A stretch of 64,000 nt of DNA, taken from assembly GCF_013817205.1 (NCBI RefSeq), contig NZ_JACDDD010000005.1, positions 1-64,000 of the forward strand. Reading direction: 5' to 3'. Below the pieces are notes generated by a model that saw only the letters and a list, made by a program, of their open reading frames with translations, did not search any database and was not told the DNA's origin. Positions 17,939 to 26,023 of this stretch are shown here, piece by piece. Every line of letters begins with the position of its first letter. The first letter of the stretch is position 1. Origin of the DNA: Polaromonas sp. GTDB taxonomy: Bacteria > Pseudomonadota > Gammaproteobacteria > Burkholderiales > Burkholderiaceae_C. Position numbers and translations under genes: made by a program.

Positions 17939-18361
17939 TCAAACAGTGGGCACAAAGCGCTGGCTGCGGCGCAGCGCCAGGGCGCCGTCCCCTGCAAGCC
18001 ACAGCGCAAGCGATGCGACCACGAGAAAAACCGGGTACTCCCAGCCGCCGCCCTTGTTGGTAAACAGCCAGCCGTTGGCAAAGTGCACCGATGCAGCCAC
18101 AGCCATGACAGGCGTCAGCGCCAGCGACACCTGACGCGCGTAAACACCAAACAGAATCGCCGCACCACCCAGCAGCTCTACGGAAAACACAGGATAGGCC
18201 AGGAAGCCGGGAATGCCCACGCTCTCAAAAAACTGTGCGGTACCCGGCAGCGTGAAGACGAATAGCTTCAACAAGGCGTGGGCAATCCACATCACGCCCA
18301 GGCTGATGCGGAGCAGGGTCACGCCGTGGTCGGTAGCGTTGCTGTGTGGGGTTGGGTTCAT
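17939..18361 (-). CDS. DoxX family membrane protein
   Basis: A 140-residue protein with four predicted membrane helices. LLRISLGVMWIAHALLKLFVFTLPGTAQFFESVGIPGFLAYPVF is the typical DoxX N-terminal half, and the second half has GGAAILFGVYARQVSLALTPVM and VFLVVASLALWLAGDGALAL. DoxX proteins are small inner-membrane proteins linked loosely to redox and thiol stress; pairing with a GST gene fits that theme. It is the first gene of the DoxX-GST operon, and a LysR-family regulator is divergent across 70 bp. Confidence 0.88.
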   Translation of the reverse strand: MNPTPHSNATDHGVTLLRISLGVMWIAHALLKLFVFTLPGTAQFFESVGIPGFLAYPVFSVELLGGAAILFGVYARQVSLALTPVMAVAASVHFANGWLFTNKGGGWEYPVFLVVASLALWLAGDGALALRRSQRFVPTV

Positions 18362-18401
18362 TGCGTTTCTCCATGGGTTAAGTTGATGGAGCTAATGTAG
18401 T

Positions 18402-18417
18402 ATTGCAATAACGCAAT
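18402..18417. promoter_or_regulatory. Candidate LysR operator between DoxX and LysR genes
   Basis: ATTGC-AATAAC-GCAAT, an inverted repeat with 5-bp arms and a 6-bp spacer, in an AT-rich stretch just 14 bp before the LysR start. It has the symmetry and size expected of a LysR-type box in a divergent promoter. The role is inferred from position. Confidence 0.55.
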
Positions 18418-18431
18418 GAAAATAGGCGCAA

Positions 18432-19325
18432 ATGCAAACCATGACTGCACAAACGCAATACAAACTCAGCGCCCCGGATCTGGAGGTGGTGCTGGCTCTG
18501 GTACGAACCCAAACGCTGGCAGAGGCGGGTGAGCGGCTTGCAGTGGATGCGTCTACCGTGTTCCGCTCACTGCAACGCATTGAGAAGGGGCTGGGCCAGC
18601 GCTTGTTTGAGAGATCACGTACAGGCTATCAGCCGCTGGAGCTGGCACAGATACTGGCCACCCATGGCGAGCAACTGGAGGTACAACTGGAGTCCGCCCG
18701 TTCTGCCGCGCAGGCTGAGCCGGAGCAGGTGTCGGGCAGTGTGCGCATCACCACCACCGACACCATCCTGCACGGGCTGGTGGCACCGGCACTGAAACTT
18801 CTGCAGTCAAGCCACCCGCTTCTGAGCTACGACCTCCATGCCGGCAATGAGTTGGCCAGCCTGACGCGGCGTGATGCCGACATTGCCGTGCGCGCCACCC
18901 GGCGACCACCGCAACACCTGGTGGGCAAACATGTGGGGCCGATCCGCATGGCCGTGTTCGGCTCCAAAAAAGGCGGGCCAAAAAGCTTTGACGCCGGCGT
19001 GGCGTCAAAAACCGGCTGGGTGGCGCCCGACGACGCCCTGCCTGACCACCCCTCGGTCACCTGGCGCAAAAAGCATTTCCCGAAAGTTTTGCCGCGCTAC
19101 CGGGTCAACAGCATCCTCACCGTGGCGGAGCTGGTGGGCCAAGGGATGGGCATCGGCCTGCTTCCTGTCTTTCTGGCGCAAGGGCGAGGTGATTTGCGCG
19201 CCCTGACGGACACGCTGGATGAATGCCAGACAGAGCTCTGGCTGCTGACGCACACAGAATCAAGGCATTTGCGGCGAGTCTCGACGGTGTTCACGCATCT
19301 GGCCCGCCACATGGCTCTGGGCTAA
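18432..19325 (+). CDS. LysR-family transcriptional regulator
   Basis: A 297-residue LTTR. The N-terminal winged helix is DLEVVLALVRTQTLAEAGERLAVDASTVFRSLQRIEKGLGQRLFERS (about 14-62), followed by a linker helix and a periplasmic-binding-like effector domain from about 95. It is divergent from the DoxX-GST operon, the usual target arrangement. The effector domain lacks the cysteines of OxyR. It overlaps the convergent aminotransferase gene by 4 bp at the stop codons. Confidence 0.92.
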   Translation: MQTMTAQTQYKLSAPDLEVVLALVRTQTLAEAGERLAVDASTVFRSLQRIEKGLGQRLFERSRTGYQPLELAQILATHGEQLEVQLESARSAAQAEPEQVSGSVRITTTDTILHGLVAPALKLLQSSHPLLSYDLHAGNELASLTRRDADIAVRATRRPPQHLVGKHVGPIRMAVFGSKKGGPKSFDAGVASKTGWVAPDDALPDHPSVTWRKKHFPKVLPRYRVNSILTVAELVGQGMGIGLLPVFLAQGRGDLRALTDTLDECQTELWLLTHTESRHLRRVSTVFTHLARHMALG

Positions 19326-20482
19326 CCGGCGGCAGTCTCCACCACCCGCTCCGTCAGACCGATACGATCCAACGCATCCGCCAGGTTGGCAACCGTCTTG
19401 TCCACGTTGTGCCATTTGTCCAAACCGAACAGGCCGATGCGGAAGGTCTTGAAGTCGGGGCCTTCGTCGCACTGCAGCGGCACGCCGGCGGCGGTCTGCA
19501 GGCCTTCGGCCAGAAACTTCTTGCTGGACTGGATCTCGGGGTCGGTGGTGTAGCTGACCACGACGCCAGGCGCCTTGAAGCCTTCGGCGGCAACGCTGGG
19601 CAGGCCCCGGCCTTCAAATAACTTGCGCACCTTGCTGCCCAGGTCCACCTGCTCGGCCTTGACTTTGGCAAAACCATAAGCCTTGGTCTCCTGCATGGCG
19701 GCGCGCAGGCGCGTGAGGGCGTCGGTCGGCAGGGTGGCGTGGTAGGCGTGGCCGCCGCCTTCATAGGTTTCCATGATCTGCAGCCACTTCTTCAGGTCGC
19801 AGGCAAAACTGGAGCTGGTGGTGCCGTCGATGGCCGTGCGGGCGCGCTCGCTGAGCATGACCATGGCGCAGCAGGGTGAGCTGCTCCAGCCTTTTTGCGG
19901 GGCCGAGATCAGGATGTCCACGCCGGTGGCTTTCATGTCCACCCACATGGCGCCGGAGGCGATGCAGTCGAGCACAAACAAACCGCCCACCGCATGCACG
20001 GCGTCGGCCACGGCTTTCAGGTAGTTGTCGGGCAGGATCATGCCGGCGGCGGTTTCGACGTGGGGTGCAAACACGACGGCGGGTTTTTCTTTGGCAATCG
20101 CGGCCTGCACCTCGGCGATCGGCGCCGGAATCCACGGGGCTTGCGCGCCCTTGACAGTCTGCCGGGCCTTGAGCACGGTGTGCGAAGCGGGGATGCTGCC
20201 CATGTCGAAGATCTGCGTCCAGCGGTAGCTGAACCAGCCGTTGCGGATGACCATGACGTGTTTGCCGTGGGCGAACTGGCGGGCGACGGATTCCATGCCG
20301 TAGGTGCCGCTGCCGGGCACCAGCACCGCGGAATGCGCGCCATAGACTTCTTTGAGGATGCCGGAGATGTCCGTCATCACGCCCTGGAAGCTTTTGGACA
20401 TATGGTTGAGCGCGCGGTCGGTGTAGACCACCGAGAATTCGAGCAGGCCGTCGGGGTCCACGTTGGGCAGCAATCCGGGCAT
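19322..20482 (-). CDS. PLP-dependent alanine-glyoxylate / serine-pyruvate aminotransferase family protein
   Basis: A 386-residue class-V aminotransferase fold. The PLP Lys is in LISAPQKGWSSSPCC (about residue 212), the Asp that contacts the pyridine nitrogen is in GLFVLDCIASGAMWVDM, and the N-terminal VLVPGSGTYGMESVARQF forms part of the cofactor phosphate loop. TYEGGGHAYHATLPT is the conserved substrate segment. Family members transaminate glyoxylate, serine or alanine; which one is used here is not evident. The gene stands alone on the minus strand, convergent with the LysR gene. Confidence 0.9.
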   Translation of the reverse strand: MPGLLPNVDPDGLLEFSVVYTDRALNHMSKSFQGVMTDISGILKEVYGAHSAVLVPGSGTYGMESVARQFAHGKHVMVIRNGWFSYRWTQIFDMGSIPASHTVLKARQTVKGAQAPWIPAPIAEVQAAIAKEKPAVVFAPHVETAAGMILPDNYLKAVADAVHAVGGLFVLDCIASGAMWVDMKATGVDILISAPQKGWSSSPCCAMVMLSERARTAIDGTTSSSFACDLKKWLQIMETYEGGGHAYHATLPTDALTRLRAAMQETKAYGFAKVKAEQVDLGSKVRKLFEGRGLPSVAAEGFKAPGVVVSYTTDPEIQSSKKFLAEGLQTAAGVPLQCDEGPDFKTFRIGLFGLDKWHNVDKTVANLADALDRIGLTERVVETAAG

Positions 20483-20606
20483 AGGGTTTACTCAGGGTAG
20501 GTGAAAAACATCGGCTTGGCAGCTTAGCACGGTGGGCCTGGCGCTGCAGGGGCGCCCGGCAGGGACCCTGGATCCGGTCCGGCGTGACCGGCCCAGCGCC
20601 TCAGCC

Positions 20607-20662
20607 GCTATTAATTCAATAGCTGCTTGCGCCCGCCAGACGGGGGCTAGAGGCCGATTTAA
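20607..20662 (+). repeat. Repeat family A copy 3
   Basis: A near-consensus intergenic copy: GCTATTAATTCAATAGCTGC, then TTGCGCCCGCCAGACG, then GGGGCTAGAGGCCGATTTAA. It lies downstream of the SDR gene, in a 211-bp interval that holds nothing else I recognise. Confidence 0.85.
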
Positions 20663-20694
20663 TGCATGAACCGCGCGCGCAGCGTGCTCGCGGC

Positions 20695-21507
20695 TTACGC
20701 CGGGAAGCCGTTGAACTTGCGCAGCGCCTTGTCGACCATGCTTTCGGGCATGTAACGGCGCAGCGTCCGCACCTGGCTGGACTGCTTGCCGGCCGAGTAA
20801 CGCAACTTCGGTTTGGCGGCTGTGGCGGCCTTGACGACGACATCGGCAACGACCTGCGGGGCGTCGCCGGCCTCCATCAACGTGCGCATGAGCGCCTCGC
20901 TGCGTGCGCGGTCTTCGGCGTAGGTGGGCATGGGCTGGTCGGCGCGGGTCAGGTTCTCCTCAAAGGCGGTGCGTGTCACGCCGGGTTCGACCAGCACCAC
21001 CCGGATGCCGAAGCGGCGCACCTCATGGTCCAGCGACTCGGTGTAGCCCTCGATCGCATGTTTGGTCGAGGCATAAAAGGCATTGAAGGGCGACGGGATC
21101 AGGCCCAGGATGGAGCTCATGTTGATGATGCGGCCGCCCTGCTGGGCGCGCATGACCGGCAGCACCGCGTTGACCACGCGGGCGACGCCGAAAACGTTGA
21201 CGTCGAACAGGCGCTGCGCCTGGGCGATGGACGATTCCTCGGCCGCGCCGAGCAGGCCCACGCCGGCGTTGTTGACGACCAGGTCGATGCGCCCGGCCGG
21301 CCTGATAACTTCTTCCACCAGGCTTTTGACCGACGCCTCGTCGGTCACGTCGCAGACCAGCATGGTGATGCCCTGGGAGCTGGCGACCGTCTTGCGGCTG
21401 GTGCCGAACACCCGGTAGCCGGCTTGGGCCAGGGACCGGGCCGTGACCAGCCCGATGCCTGAAGACGCACCCGTCACGAGTGCGATACCCTTGTTTGTGT
21501 TGCTCAT
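20695..21507 (-). CDS. SDR-family oxidoreductase
   Basis: A 270-residue classical short-chain dehydrogenase/reductase. The cofactor motif ALVTGASSGIGLVTARSL is at the N-terminus. NNAGVGLLG is the NNAG motif, and the catalytic Ser (SSILG) and Tyr-Lys (YASTKHA) are all present. Aaggaaat precedes the ATG. It is divergent from an HxlR-family regulator across a shared promoter with a repeated operator-like motif, so it is the probable target of that regulator; HxlR regulators often answer electrophile or quinone stress, which suggests (inference) a carbonyl-reducing role. Confidence 0.92.
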   Translation of the reverse strand: MSNTNKGIALVTGASSGIGLVTARSLAQAGYRVFGTSRKTVASSQGITMLVCDVTDEASVKSLVEEVIRPAGRIDLVVNNAGVGLLGAAEESSIAQAQRLFDVNVFGVARVVNAVLPVMRAQQGGRIINMSSILGLIPSPFNAFYASTKHAIEGYTESLDHEVRRFGIRVVLVEPGVTRTAFEENLTRADQPMPTYAEDRARSEALMRTLMEAGDAPQVVADVVVKAATAAKPKLRYSAGKQSSQVRTLRRYMPESMVDKALRKFNGFPA

Positions 21508-21551
21508 GTGATTTCCTTCAAAACAGGCTGGATTGCCGTTGAAAAGGATGT

Positions 21552-21585
21552 TACTATCAAAACAGTACTAAGTCACTATCAAAAC
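21552..21585. promoter_or_regulatory. Candidate HxlR operator (direct repeat plus palindrome)
   Basis: ACTATCAAAAC occurs at 21553-21563 and again at 21575-21585, a 22-bp period or two helical turns. The first copy is part of TACT-N8-AGTA, an inverted repeat resembling the boxes of YodB/HypR-type HxlR regulators. It lies between the SDR and HxlR starts. Confidence 0.65.
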
Positions 21586-21588
21586 GAT

Positions 21589-22035
21589 ATGATCGAAGAA
21601 AATAATTCGATGCCGGGCTGCCCGGTCGCCCGGGGCCTTGAATCCGTCGGCGACGCGTGGAGCATGCTGATCCTGCGCGACGCGCACGCCGGCATGGCCC
21701 GCTTCGACCAGTTCAGGAAGAACTTGGGGATTGCGCCCACCATGCTCACCAAGCGGCTGGCCGCGCTGACCGATGCGGGCTTGCTGGAAAAGCGCAGCTA
21801 CTCCGAGCGCCCGCCGCGCGATGAGTATGTACTGACTGACGCCGGGCGCGACTTCCTGCCGGTGCTGATGATGATTGGGGCCTGGGCCCAGCGCAATTGC
21901 AGCGGCGACAGGCTGGCGCGGTATATCGACGACGAGACCGGCCAGGAAATCCAGCCCATGGCCATTGACGCGGTGACGGGCGCCCAACTTGGCAGCCGGC
22001 CGATGCACATGGGCTTGCCTCCTGAAGCGTCCTGA
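21589..22035 (+). CDS. HxlR-family transcriptional regulator
   Basis: A 148-residue winged-helix regulator. CPVARGLESVGDAWSMLILRDAHAGMARFDQF is the HxlR signature, with a Cys near the N-terminus in the place where YodB-type sensors carry their redox Cys. APTMLTKRLAALTDAGLLEKRSYSERPPRDEYVLTDAG is the recognition helix and wing. I preferred the ATG at 21589 to a longer frame whose upstream codons run through the operator-like repeats. It is divergent from an SDR gene, its likely target. Confidence 0.88.
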   Translation: MIEENNSMPGCPVARGLESVGDAWSMLILRDAHAGMARFDQFRKNLGIAPTMLTKRLAALTDAGLLEKRSYSERPPRDEYVLTDAGRDFLPVLMMIGAWAQRNCSGDRLARYIDDETGQEIQPMAIDAVTGAQLGSRPMHMGLPPEAS

Positions 22036-22061
22036 CCGGGCAGGCTGGAGGGCGGGCATGG

Positions 22062-22083
22062 ATCCCGGATCGATGTCCGGGAT
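22062..22083. other. Hairpin downstream of the HxlR gene
   Basis: ATCCCGGA-TCGATG-TCCGGGAT is a perfect 8-bp inverted repeat with a 6-nt loop. There is no T-run, so it may be a repeat remnant or a weak terminator rather than a standard intrinsic one. Confidence 0.6.
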
Positions 22084-22103
22084 GACAAAACCGGGATTGA
22101 TTC

Positions 22104-22158
22104 GCTATCAATTCAATAGCTGCTTATGCATACCAGTAAAGGGCTGAAGGCCGATTTG
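22104..22158 (+). repeat. Repeat family A copy 4
   Basis: GCTATCAATTCAATAGCTGC, then TTATGCATACCAGTAA, then AGGGCTGAAGGCCGATTTGA. Intergenic between the convergent HxlR and DUF2868-type genes. Like copy 3 it is followed by atgcatgaa, so the conserved block may extend some 10 bp further. Confidence 0.85.
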
Positions 22159-22219
22159 ATGCATGAATTTCACCCCGGAACTCAAAACCCACCGAAGCGG
22201 GCTCGCGCGCACAGCCCGC

Positions 22220-24259
22220 TCAGGAAAGCTGTGCGCCCGGACCAACAACCTCCACGGGCGTGCTGGGCGGGTAAAGGGTGGCCAACACCGCCTGCACGGT
22301 GGCCATGAGCACAGGCGCCGCCTCGGACGCGATGGCGTCTGTGACTGCACCCCCGCCGGCGGACCAGAGCCGCGACAGCGCTGCCTTTCGATGCTGGATC
22401 TCTTTGGCCATCTCCTTTTCCCAGGCATCGCGAAGTCCGCTCGTTTCGGCATGCACCCTGACGGAATTGGAAATCTCCAGATAAAGCAGGAGGGCAGCTC
22501 CCGTCAGACGCTGCATCACGTCGGCGTCAACACCCTTTTTGTGCCGCTGCGCGGTCACCCAGCCGATGCCGGCACCCAGCAGCGCACCCAGGGCAGTGGC
22601 CGTGCCCAGGGTTAAAAATCCCGTTGATGCATCCACTGCAGCACCCACGCTGGCGCCGGTGGCCGCGCTGGCCGCCGTGACCGACTTTTTCCCCAGGGTG
22701 GCGGCAGGGGCGGTGTACTTCACCAACTGTCCCGCGAGTGCCAGACCGGTCGCCGGATCCAGGCGATGTATTTGCTGCAGGGCAAGAAACAGTTCGTCCC
22801 GCGCTTTTTCGATGGCGGTGACCGAGGCGTCGCCGTTGATGTGGACCGCGATGCCGGACAGGCAGGTCGCCACCGCTGCCATGCTGCGTTCAAGGCGCTG
22901 TTGTTGCTCGTGTTGCAGCTTGCTCTCTAGGCGATCCCACCCCGCCTGGGACCCAGAACCCGTCGCAAGCGCCAGCGCCCGGGTCAGCACCGGCGACTGT
23001 GGCCAGCTGTTCGCCAATTGATGGGCCGGGACAAGCACGGTTGGCAGACCGGACCAGGCCGATGGCAGGGGCTTGTCAGGCGGTTCCCCGGTATCGATGG
23101 ACAACACGCAGTCCACCGGCGAACCAGCGCCGGGCTCCACCCACTGCAGCCAGTCACCCTCCGGCGTCGATATCACAAGCTGCTGCCCCAGCGGATCGTC
23201 TGCCACCAGCCGCGCCAAGCTGACAAACTGCCCATGTGTCGCGGCATTGGCGAAGGCCAGACCGATCTTCAGGCGGACGCGGCGCATGGCGGCCAGCACG
23301 GCCTGAAAGTAGGGCGCAGAAAGATCCAGTTGCAGCTGATGGCTGGCTGTGCGGGCGCGCACGGCGGACCAGGCGGCGAGCAGCAGGCGCGGCAGGATGA
23401 CCAACAAGGCCGTCAAACCCACGTACATCCAGACCCATCTATCACCCGCCACGCTGTCGTTCTGGAAATTGCGCAAGGCCGTCACTTCGGCGAGGGTCAG
23501 CGGCGTGAGATTGAACACCCGGGTCGGCAGCCAGAAAATCAGTTCCAGCAGGCGGTGCACGCTTTCTGCACTCAAAAACGTGCTTTCCCAGCCGACCTTG
23601 TACTGAACAAACAGCCCGCGCCCCGCCAGGGACAGCGCGACGCCGGCGCCCCAGGCCGCCGCCGACAGATGCAGCACAGTTTTCCAGCGGTCAACGAGGA
23701 GGTGGCCGGCTACAAGCTGCCAACGCTGATAAAAACCAGCCATCACCCGGGCGCTGGTCCCGCGCTGACGCGAACGCCAGGCATCGAGCTGCCGGAGCAG
23801 CGACGGCAGCCAAGGCACGCGGGCCACGGGTTTCCGCCGCACCGCCAGAATGGCCAGCACGCAGTAAACCACCAGATTGAAGCCGATGATGATCAACAAG
23901 GGCGCAGACAGCAGATCGACCCGGTGGGGATTGCCGATCCGGTCGGTGGCGATGCCTGCCAGCAAAGCCAGCACCGGACACGCCAGCGCCAGCCCGGACC
24001 AGAGGGCGCCCGGGCGTTGCAATGCGCCCAGGGCCGGATGCTTTGCCGCCAGCAGGTCCACCAGGTGTCTGGCACGCGTGGCAAGCAGCTGATCATCGGG
24101 AACAACACGACCATCGGCCGCAGTCTCGCCCAGCTCATTCAGGGCCGCCAATGCAGCCGCCTTGCGCTCGGCTAGGCCGACCAGATCACCCCGGGGATCG
24201 TCATTCTCCAGCGCCTGCGCCAGCACGACTGTGCGGGCCCGATGCTCAGTGTCAGTCAT
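22220..24259 (-). CDS. DUF2868 membrane protein with a DUF3482-like C-terminus
   Basis: A 679-residue protein. Residues about 1-440 look like DUF2868: an N-terminal helical part (RTVVLAQALENDDPRGDLV), two hydrophobic segments (ALACPVLALLAGI and APLLIIIGFNLVVYCVLAILAV), then LLVILPRLLLAAWSAV and LDLSAPYFQAVLAAMRRV. The C-terminal 220 residues, with a glycine/alanine stretch (ASTGFLTLGTATALGALLGAGIGWVTA), resemble the tail of DUF3482 proteins. Those normally carry an N-terminal GTPase and are encoded as a separate gene after DUF2868. I see no Walker A motif here, so the G domain seems absent. The function is unknown. The fusion reading is tentative. Confidence 0.68.
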   Translation of the reverse strand: MTDTEHRARTVVLAQALENDDPRGDLVGLAERKAAALAALNELGETAADGRVVPDDQLLATRARHLVDLLAAKHPALGALQRPGALWSGLALACPVLALLAGIATDRIGNPHRVDLLSAPLLIIIGFNLVVYCVLAILAVRRKPVARVPWLPSLLRQLDAWRSRQRGTSARVMAGFYQRWQLVAGHLLVDRWKTVLHLSAAAWGAGVALSLAGRGLFVQYKVGWESTFLSAESVHRLLELIFWLPTRVFNLTPLTLAEVTALRNFQNDSVAGDRWVWMYVGLTALLVILPRLLLAAWSAVRARTASHQLQLDLSAPYFQAVLAAMRRVRLKIGLAFANAATHGQFVSLARLVADDPLGQQLVISTPEGDWLQWVEPGAGSPVDCVLSIDTGEPPDKPLPSAWSGLPTVLVPAHQLANSWPQSPVLTRALALATGSGSQAGWDRLESKLQHEQQQRLERSMAAVATCLSGIAVHINGDASVTAIEKARDELFLALQQIHRLDPATGLALAGQLVKYTAPAATLGKKSVTAASAATGASVGAAVDASTGFLTLGTATALGALLGAGIGWVTAQRHKKGVDADVMQRLTGAALLLYLEISNSVRVHAETSGLRDAWEKEMAKEIQHRKAALSRLWSAGGGAVTDAIASEAAPVLMATVQAVLATLYPPSTPVEVVGPGAQLS

Positions 24260-24301
24260 CGGAAAACGCCCGTTGGCGGGCGCTCGACGTGAAGCAAGTG
24301 C

Positions 24302-24967
24302 TCACAACATGTCCGGCAGGGCTGCCATGTCGGTGAAGATGAGGGCCGCGCCTGCGGCCTTCAACGCCGCCGGCGCGTCATGCCCGGCGGCCGGGCTGTA
24401 GCCGAAAACCGTGGCGCCGGCAGCCACGCCGGCCATCACACCGGTCTCGGTATCTTCAATCACCGCGCAGCGTTTGGGGTCCACACCCAGCGCGGCAGCG
24501 GCTGCCAGATACACATCGGGCGCGGGTTTGGAGCGCGGCATTTCGTGGCCGCTGAAGATGCGGCCCTTGAAGTAGGGCATGAGCCCGCACTTGTCCATCT
24601 GCAACTCGACCTTGAAGCGGTCGGCGCCGGACGCGCAGGCGATGCGGCCGCCGTAAAGCGCGTGAATGGCGGCGGCAGCCCCGACTGCGCCGCGAATCGG
24701 CTTGACGCGCGCGACCAGCCCCTCGTTGCGGCGCTCACGGAAGCGCTGCATCCAGTCCTCGGTGATGGCCTGGCCGGTCTTGGCCTCGATCAGCGCGACC
24801 TCGTCCTTGACCGCCTTGCCGATGAACAGGCGCATACATTCGTCGCTGCTCAGCGTCCAGCCCAGCTCTTCGAGCATGTCGCGCAACACCCCGTTCGTGA
24901 TGGGTTCGCTGTCCACCAGCACGCCGTCACAGTCGAACAACACCGCATCGAATTTCAGCACAACCAT
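24302..24967 (-). CDS. HAD-superfamily phosphatase (phosphoglycolate phosphatase / beta-PGM-like)
   Basis: A 221-residue HAD hydrolase of subfamily IA. Motif I is AVLFDCDGVLVDSEPI with the nucleophilic Asp and the DxD acid. A helical cap lies between about 18 and 90. Motif II is the Ser of ACASGADRFK, motif III the Lys-Pro of PRSKPAPDVYLAAA, and motif IV CAVIEDTETGVMAG with the acidic pair. All catalytic residues are present. The family acts on small phosphorylated sugars or glycolates; no pathway partner is near. A family A repeat lies just upstream, at 24975-25028. Confidence 0.88.
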   Translation of the reverse strand: MVVLKFDAVLFDCDGVLVDSEPITNGVLRDMLEELGWTLSSDECMRLFIGKAVKDEVALIEAKTGQAITEDWMQRFRERRNEGLVARVKPIRGAVGAAAAIHALYGGRIACASGADRFKVELQMDKCGLMPYFKGRIFSGHEMPRSKPAPDVYLAAAAALGVDPKRCAVIEDTETGVMAGVAAGATVFGYSPAAGHDAPAALKAAGAALIFTDMAALPDML

Positions 24968-24974
24968 CCTTTTT

Positions 24975-25028
24975 GCTACATATTTAATAGCTGCCTGCGC
25001 CCGTCATTCTTGGGCTGATGGCATATTT
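24975..25028 (+). repeat. Repeat family A copy 5
   Basis: GCTACATATTTAATAGCTGC, then CTGCGCCCGTCATTCTT, then GGGCTGATGGCATATTTTG. Intergenic, between the YchJ-like gene and the HAD gene (both minus strand). Confidence 0.82.
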
Positions 25029-25038
25029 TGCTTGAGAC

Positions 25039-25470
25039 TTAAAGCTGGTCACCGTCAATATAGTACCAACGGCCTGCGCCCTCGCCTTCGCGCACAAAAC
25101 GGCTGCGCTCATGCAGGCGCAGGGCCGGACTGCCGGGGCTTTTCTGGCGTGCGACAAATTCGACCTCGGCGTGGCAGGCGTCCAGCACGCGATGCTGCCG
25201 CACCTCCAGGCCCAGCCATTTCACGCCGGCGTCGAAGCTGATGGACGGCGGGCGATGGCTGGCGTGCCAGGTGGCCAGCAGGTAGTCATCCCGCTCCAGC
25301 ACAAAGGCGCTGTAACGCGAGCGCATCAGCGACTCGGCATCGGGCGCCGGGGTGATCTCGAAATTGTTGATGAAGCGGCCGCAGCAAGCGTCTAGATTCA
25401 GGGGCTTGCCCAACGGCCCCGAACGGCCGCAGGGGCAAGCTGCCGAAACGGGTGGGGAAGAATGCGGCAT
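25039..25470 (-). CDS. YchJ-family protein (SEC-C / NTF2-like)
   Basis: A 143-residue protein. The N-terminal CPCGRSG...LDACCGRFI holds Cys residues of a degenerate SEC-C zinc site. It is followed by the UPF0225/YchJ NTF2-like domain: ESLMRSRYSAFVLERDDYLLATWHASHRP and FVARQKSPGSPALRLHERSRFVREGEGAGRWYYIDGD. I took the ATG at 25470, which overlaps the rhodanese stop as ATGA, rather than a longer frame. Function unknown; coupling to a rhodanese gene suggests, weakly, sulfur or zinc chemistry. Confidence 0.88.
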   Translation of the reverse strand: MPHSSPPVSAACPCGRSGPLGKPLNLDACCGRFINNFEITPAPDAESLMRSRYSAFVLERDDYLLATWHASHRPPSISFDAGVKWLGLEVRQHRVLDACHAEVEFVARQKSPGSPALRLHERSRFVREGEGAGRWYYIDGDQL

Positions 25471-25892
25471 CAGCCGCCGCTGGTGGAACGGGCCTTGCGC
25501 TCTTCCAGCGTCTCGGTCGGTGCGCCCTGCTTGACCCATTCGGCATAACCACCGTCAATGTGCGCGACATTCGTCATGCCCATGTCCTGCAGGGTTTTGG
25601 CGGCCAGCGCGCTGCGCCAGCCGGCGCCGCAGAACAGGATGAACTCCTTGCCCTCGTCGGCGAACAGCGGCTTGAAGTAGGGCGACGCCGGATCCACCCA
25701 GAATTCGAGCATGCCGCGCGGCGCGTGCAGGCTGCCGACCAGGGTGCCGGGGCCAAGCTCGCGCACGTCGCGGATGTCCACGATCTGCGTGTTCGGGTCC
25801 TGCATTTTGGCCCTGGCCTCTTCGACGCTGTAGGTCCTGACCTGCGCCATGGCCTCGTCGACGAGGGCGCGGAATCCTTTGGTGATGGGCAT
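25470..25892 (-). CDS. Rhodanese-like domain protein
   Basis: A 140-residue single-domain rhodanese. The active-site loop LFCGAGWRSALAAKTL has the catalytic Cys. VDIRDVRELGPGTLVGSLHAPRGML is the conserved CH2A-like region, and HIDGGYAEWVKQG the C-terminal signature. It is predicted to move sulfane sulfur in the cytoplasm. I chose the ATG at 25892, preceded by ggag, over a longer frame extending into the divergent promoter. It is coupled by ATGA overlap to the YchJ-like gene and divergent from the halogenase-like flavoprotein gene. Confidence 0.9.
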   Translation of the reverse strand: MPITKGFRALVDEAMAQVRTYSVEEARAKMQDPNTQIVDIRDVRELGPGTLVGSLHAPRGMLEFWVDPASPYFKPLFADEGKEFILFCGAGWRSALAAKTLQDMGMTNVAHIDGGYAEWVKQGAPTETLEERKARSTSGG

Positions 25893-26023
25893 GGGGCTCT
25901 CCTGCGGAGGTAAGCTGGTTGGCCGTGTGATTGACGCAGCAATTCTTGCGGGTATTGCCGTCATTTTAAGGTCTGCTCGGGTTAAGCTTGCGCAGCCATT
26001 CCGTCCACCCATCGCCCATCCCC

